This document shows, piece by piece, positions 59,038-59,047 of a stretch of DNA of 59,047 nucleotides. This DNA comes from an uncultured Aquimarina sp. (GTDB taxonomy: Bacteria; Bacteroidota; Bacteroidia; Flavobacteriales; Flavobacteriaceae): NCBI GenBank assembly GCA_947498785.1, contig CANMLS010000038.1:1-59047 (forward strand), written 5' to 3'. Below the pieces are notes generated by a model. That model saw nothing but the letters and a program-made list of their open reading frames with translations. It was not told the DNA's origin and made no database searches. Positions within the stretch are counted from its first letter, which is position 1. Each line of letters opens with the position of its first letter. The position numbers were made by a program, and so were the translations under genes.

Positions 59038-59047
59038 ATGAAGAAAA

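Noticed and set aside
1..59047. tRNA, rRNA, tmRNA and riboswitch genes
   Set aside because: No cloverleaf, GTTCGAATCC-type T-arm or known riboswitch core was recognised by eye on either strand.

Overview
The window looks like chromosomal DNA of a marine-type member of the Bacteroidota, most likely Flavobacteriaceae (an Aquimarina-like genome would fit, but species is not decided here). The reasons are low GC, TAnnTTTG-type -7 boxes, many Lys/Asn/Ile-rich lipoproteins, typical flavobacterial families (DUF6261, DUF4286, DUF2911, DUF4199, DUF6428, OlsF-like bifunctional acyltransferase), and the gene order aspartokinase - acetyltransferase - fructose bisphosphatase. No rRNA or tRNA gene was recognised.

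Left accessory island (1-5.2 kb): the end of an RHS polymorphic toxin with its immunity gene, a REP-type palindrome, a duplicated 73-codon gene, an integrase remnant, a YefM/YoeB-type toxin-antitoxin pair, a hairpin-rich repeated element (element A), a DUF6261 gene, an 83-bp tandem repeat and a possible MITE. Core stretch (5.2-39.4 kb): serS, a heme-motif lipoprotein, TPR protein, DUF4286-rsmA-mgtE, a missed cysteine-rich RiPP-like peptide, small metabolic enzymes, paired beta-propeller lipoproteins, two decayed gene fragments, a 2-hydroxyacid dehydrogenase/HD hydrolase/LuxR group, a small ars operon (arsR, DUF6428, GNAT, arsC) without an efflux pump, OlsF-like, lysC, fbp, and a four-gene operon joining two coiled-coil/longin-like proteins, a Rab-like GTPase and a hybrid histidine kinase.

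40.0-51.7 kb is one long minus-strand operon for a type II secretion/type IV pilus-like machine: major pseudopilin, prepilin peptidase, GspE, GspD, PilM/N (GspL)-like, PilO (GspM)-like, two lipoproteins, a GspC/PilP-like protein, three minor pseudopilin-like proteins and GspF. Every prepilin-like protein carries Ala rather than Gly at the likely cleavage site, and the peptidase has no methyltransferase domain.

Right accessory island (52.3-59.0 kb): a RAYT (REP-associated tyrosine transposase) next to about ten copies of its likely REP palindromes, with a duplicated 5' RAYT fragment and a truncated regulator fragment abutting the palindromes; then an orphan RHS tip with a putative immunity gene, element B (an inverted homologue of element A), a ParE-type toxin-antitoxin pair, a small unknown gene and a tyrosine recombinase. 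The two islands share parts (integrase, toxin-antitoxin pair, structured element, RHS tip plus immunity gene, REP) in opposite orientation. The strongest candidates for undescribed biology are the REP hairpins with compensatory stem changes around a fixed TGT loop, the structured A/B element, and the GTPase-histidine kinase operon.
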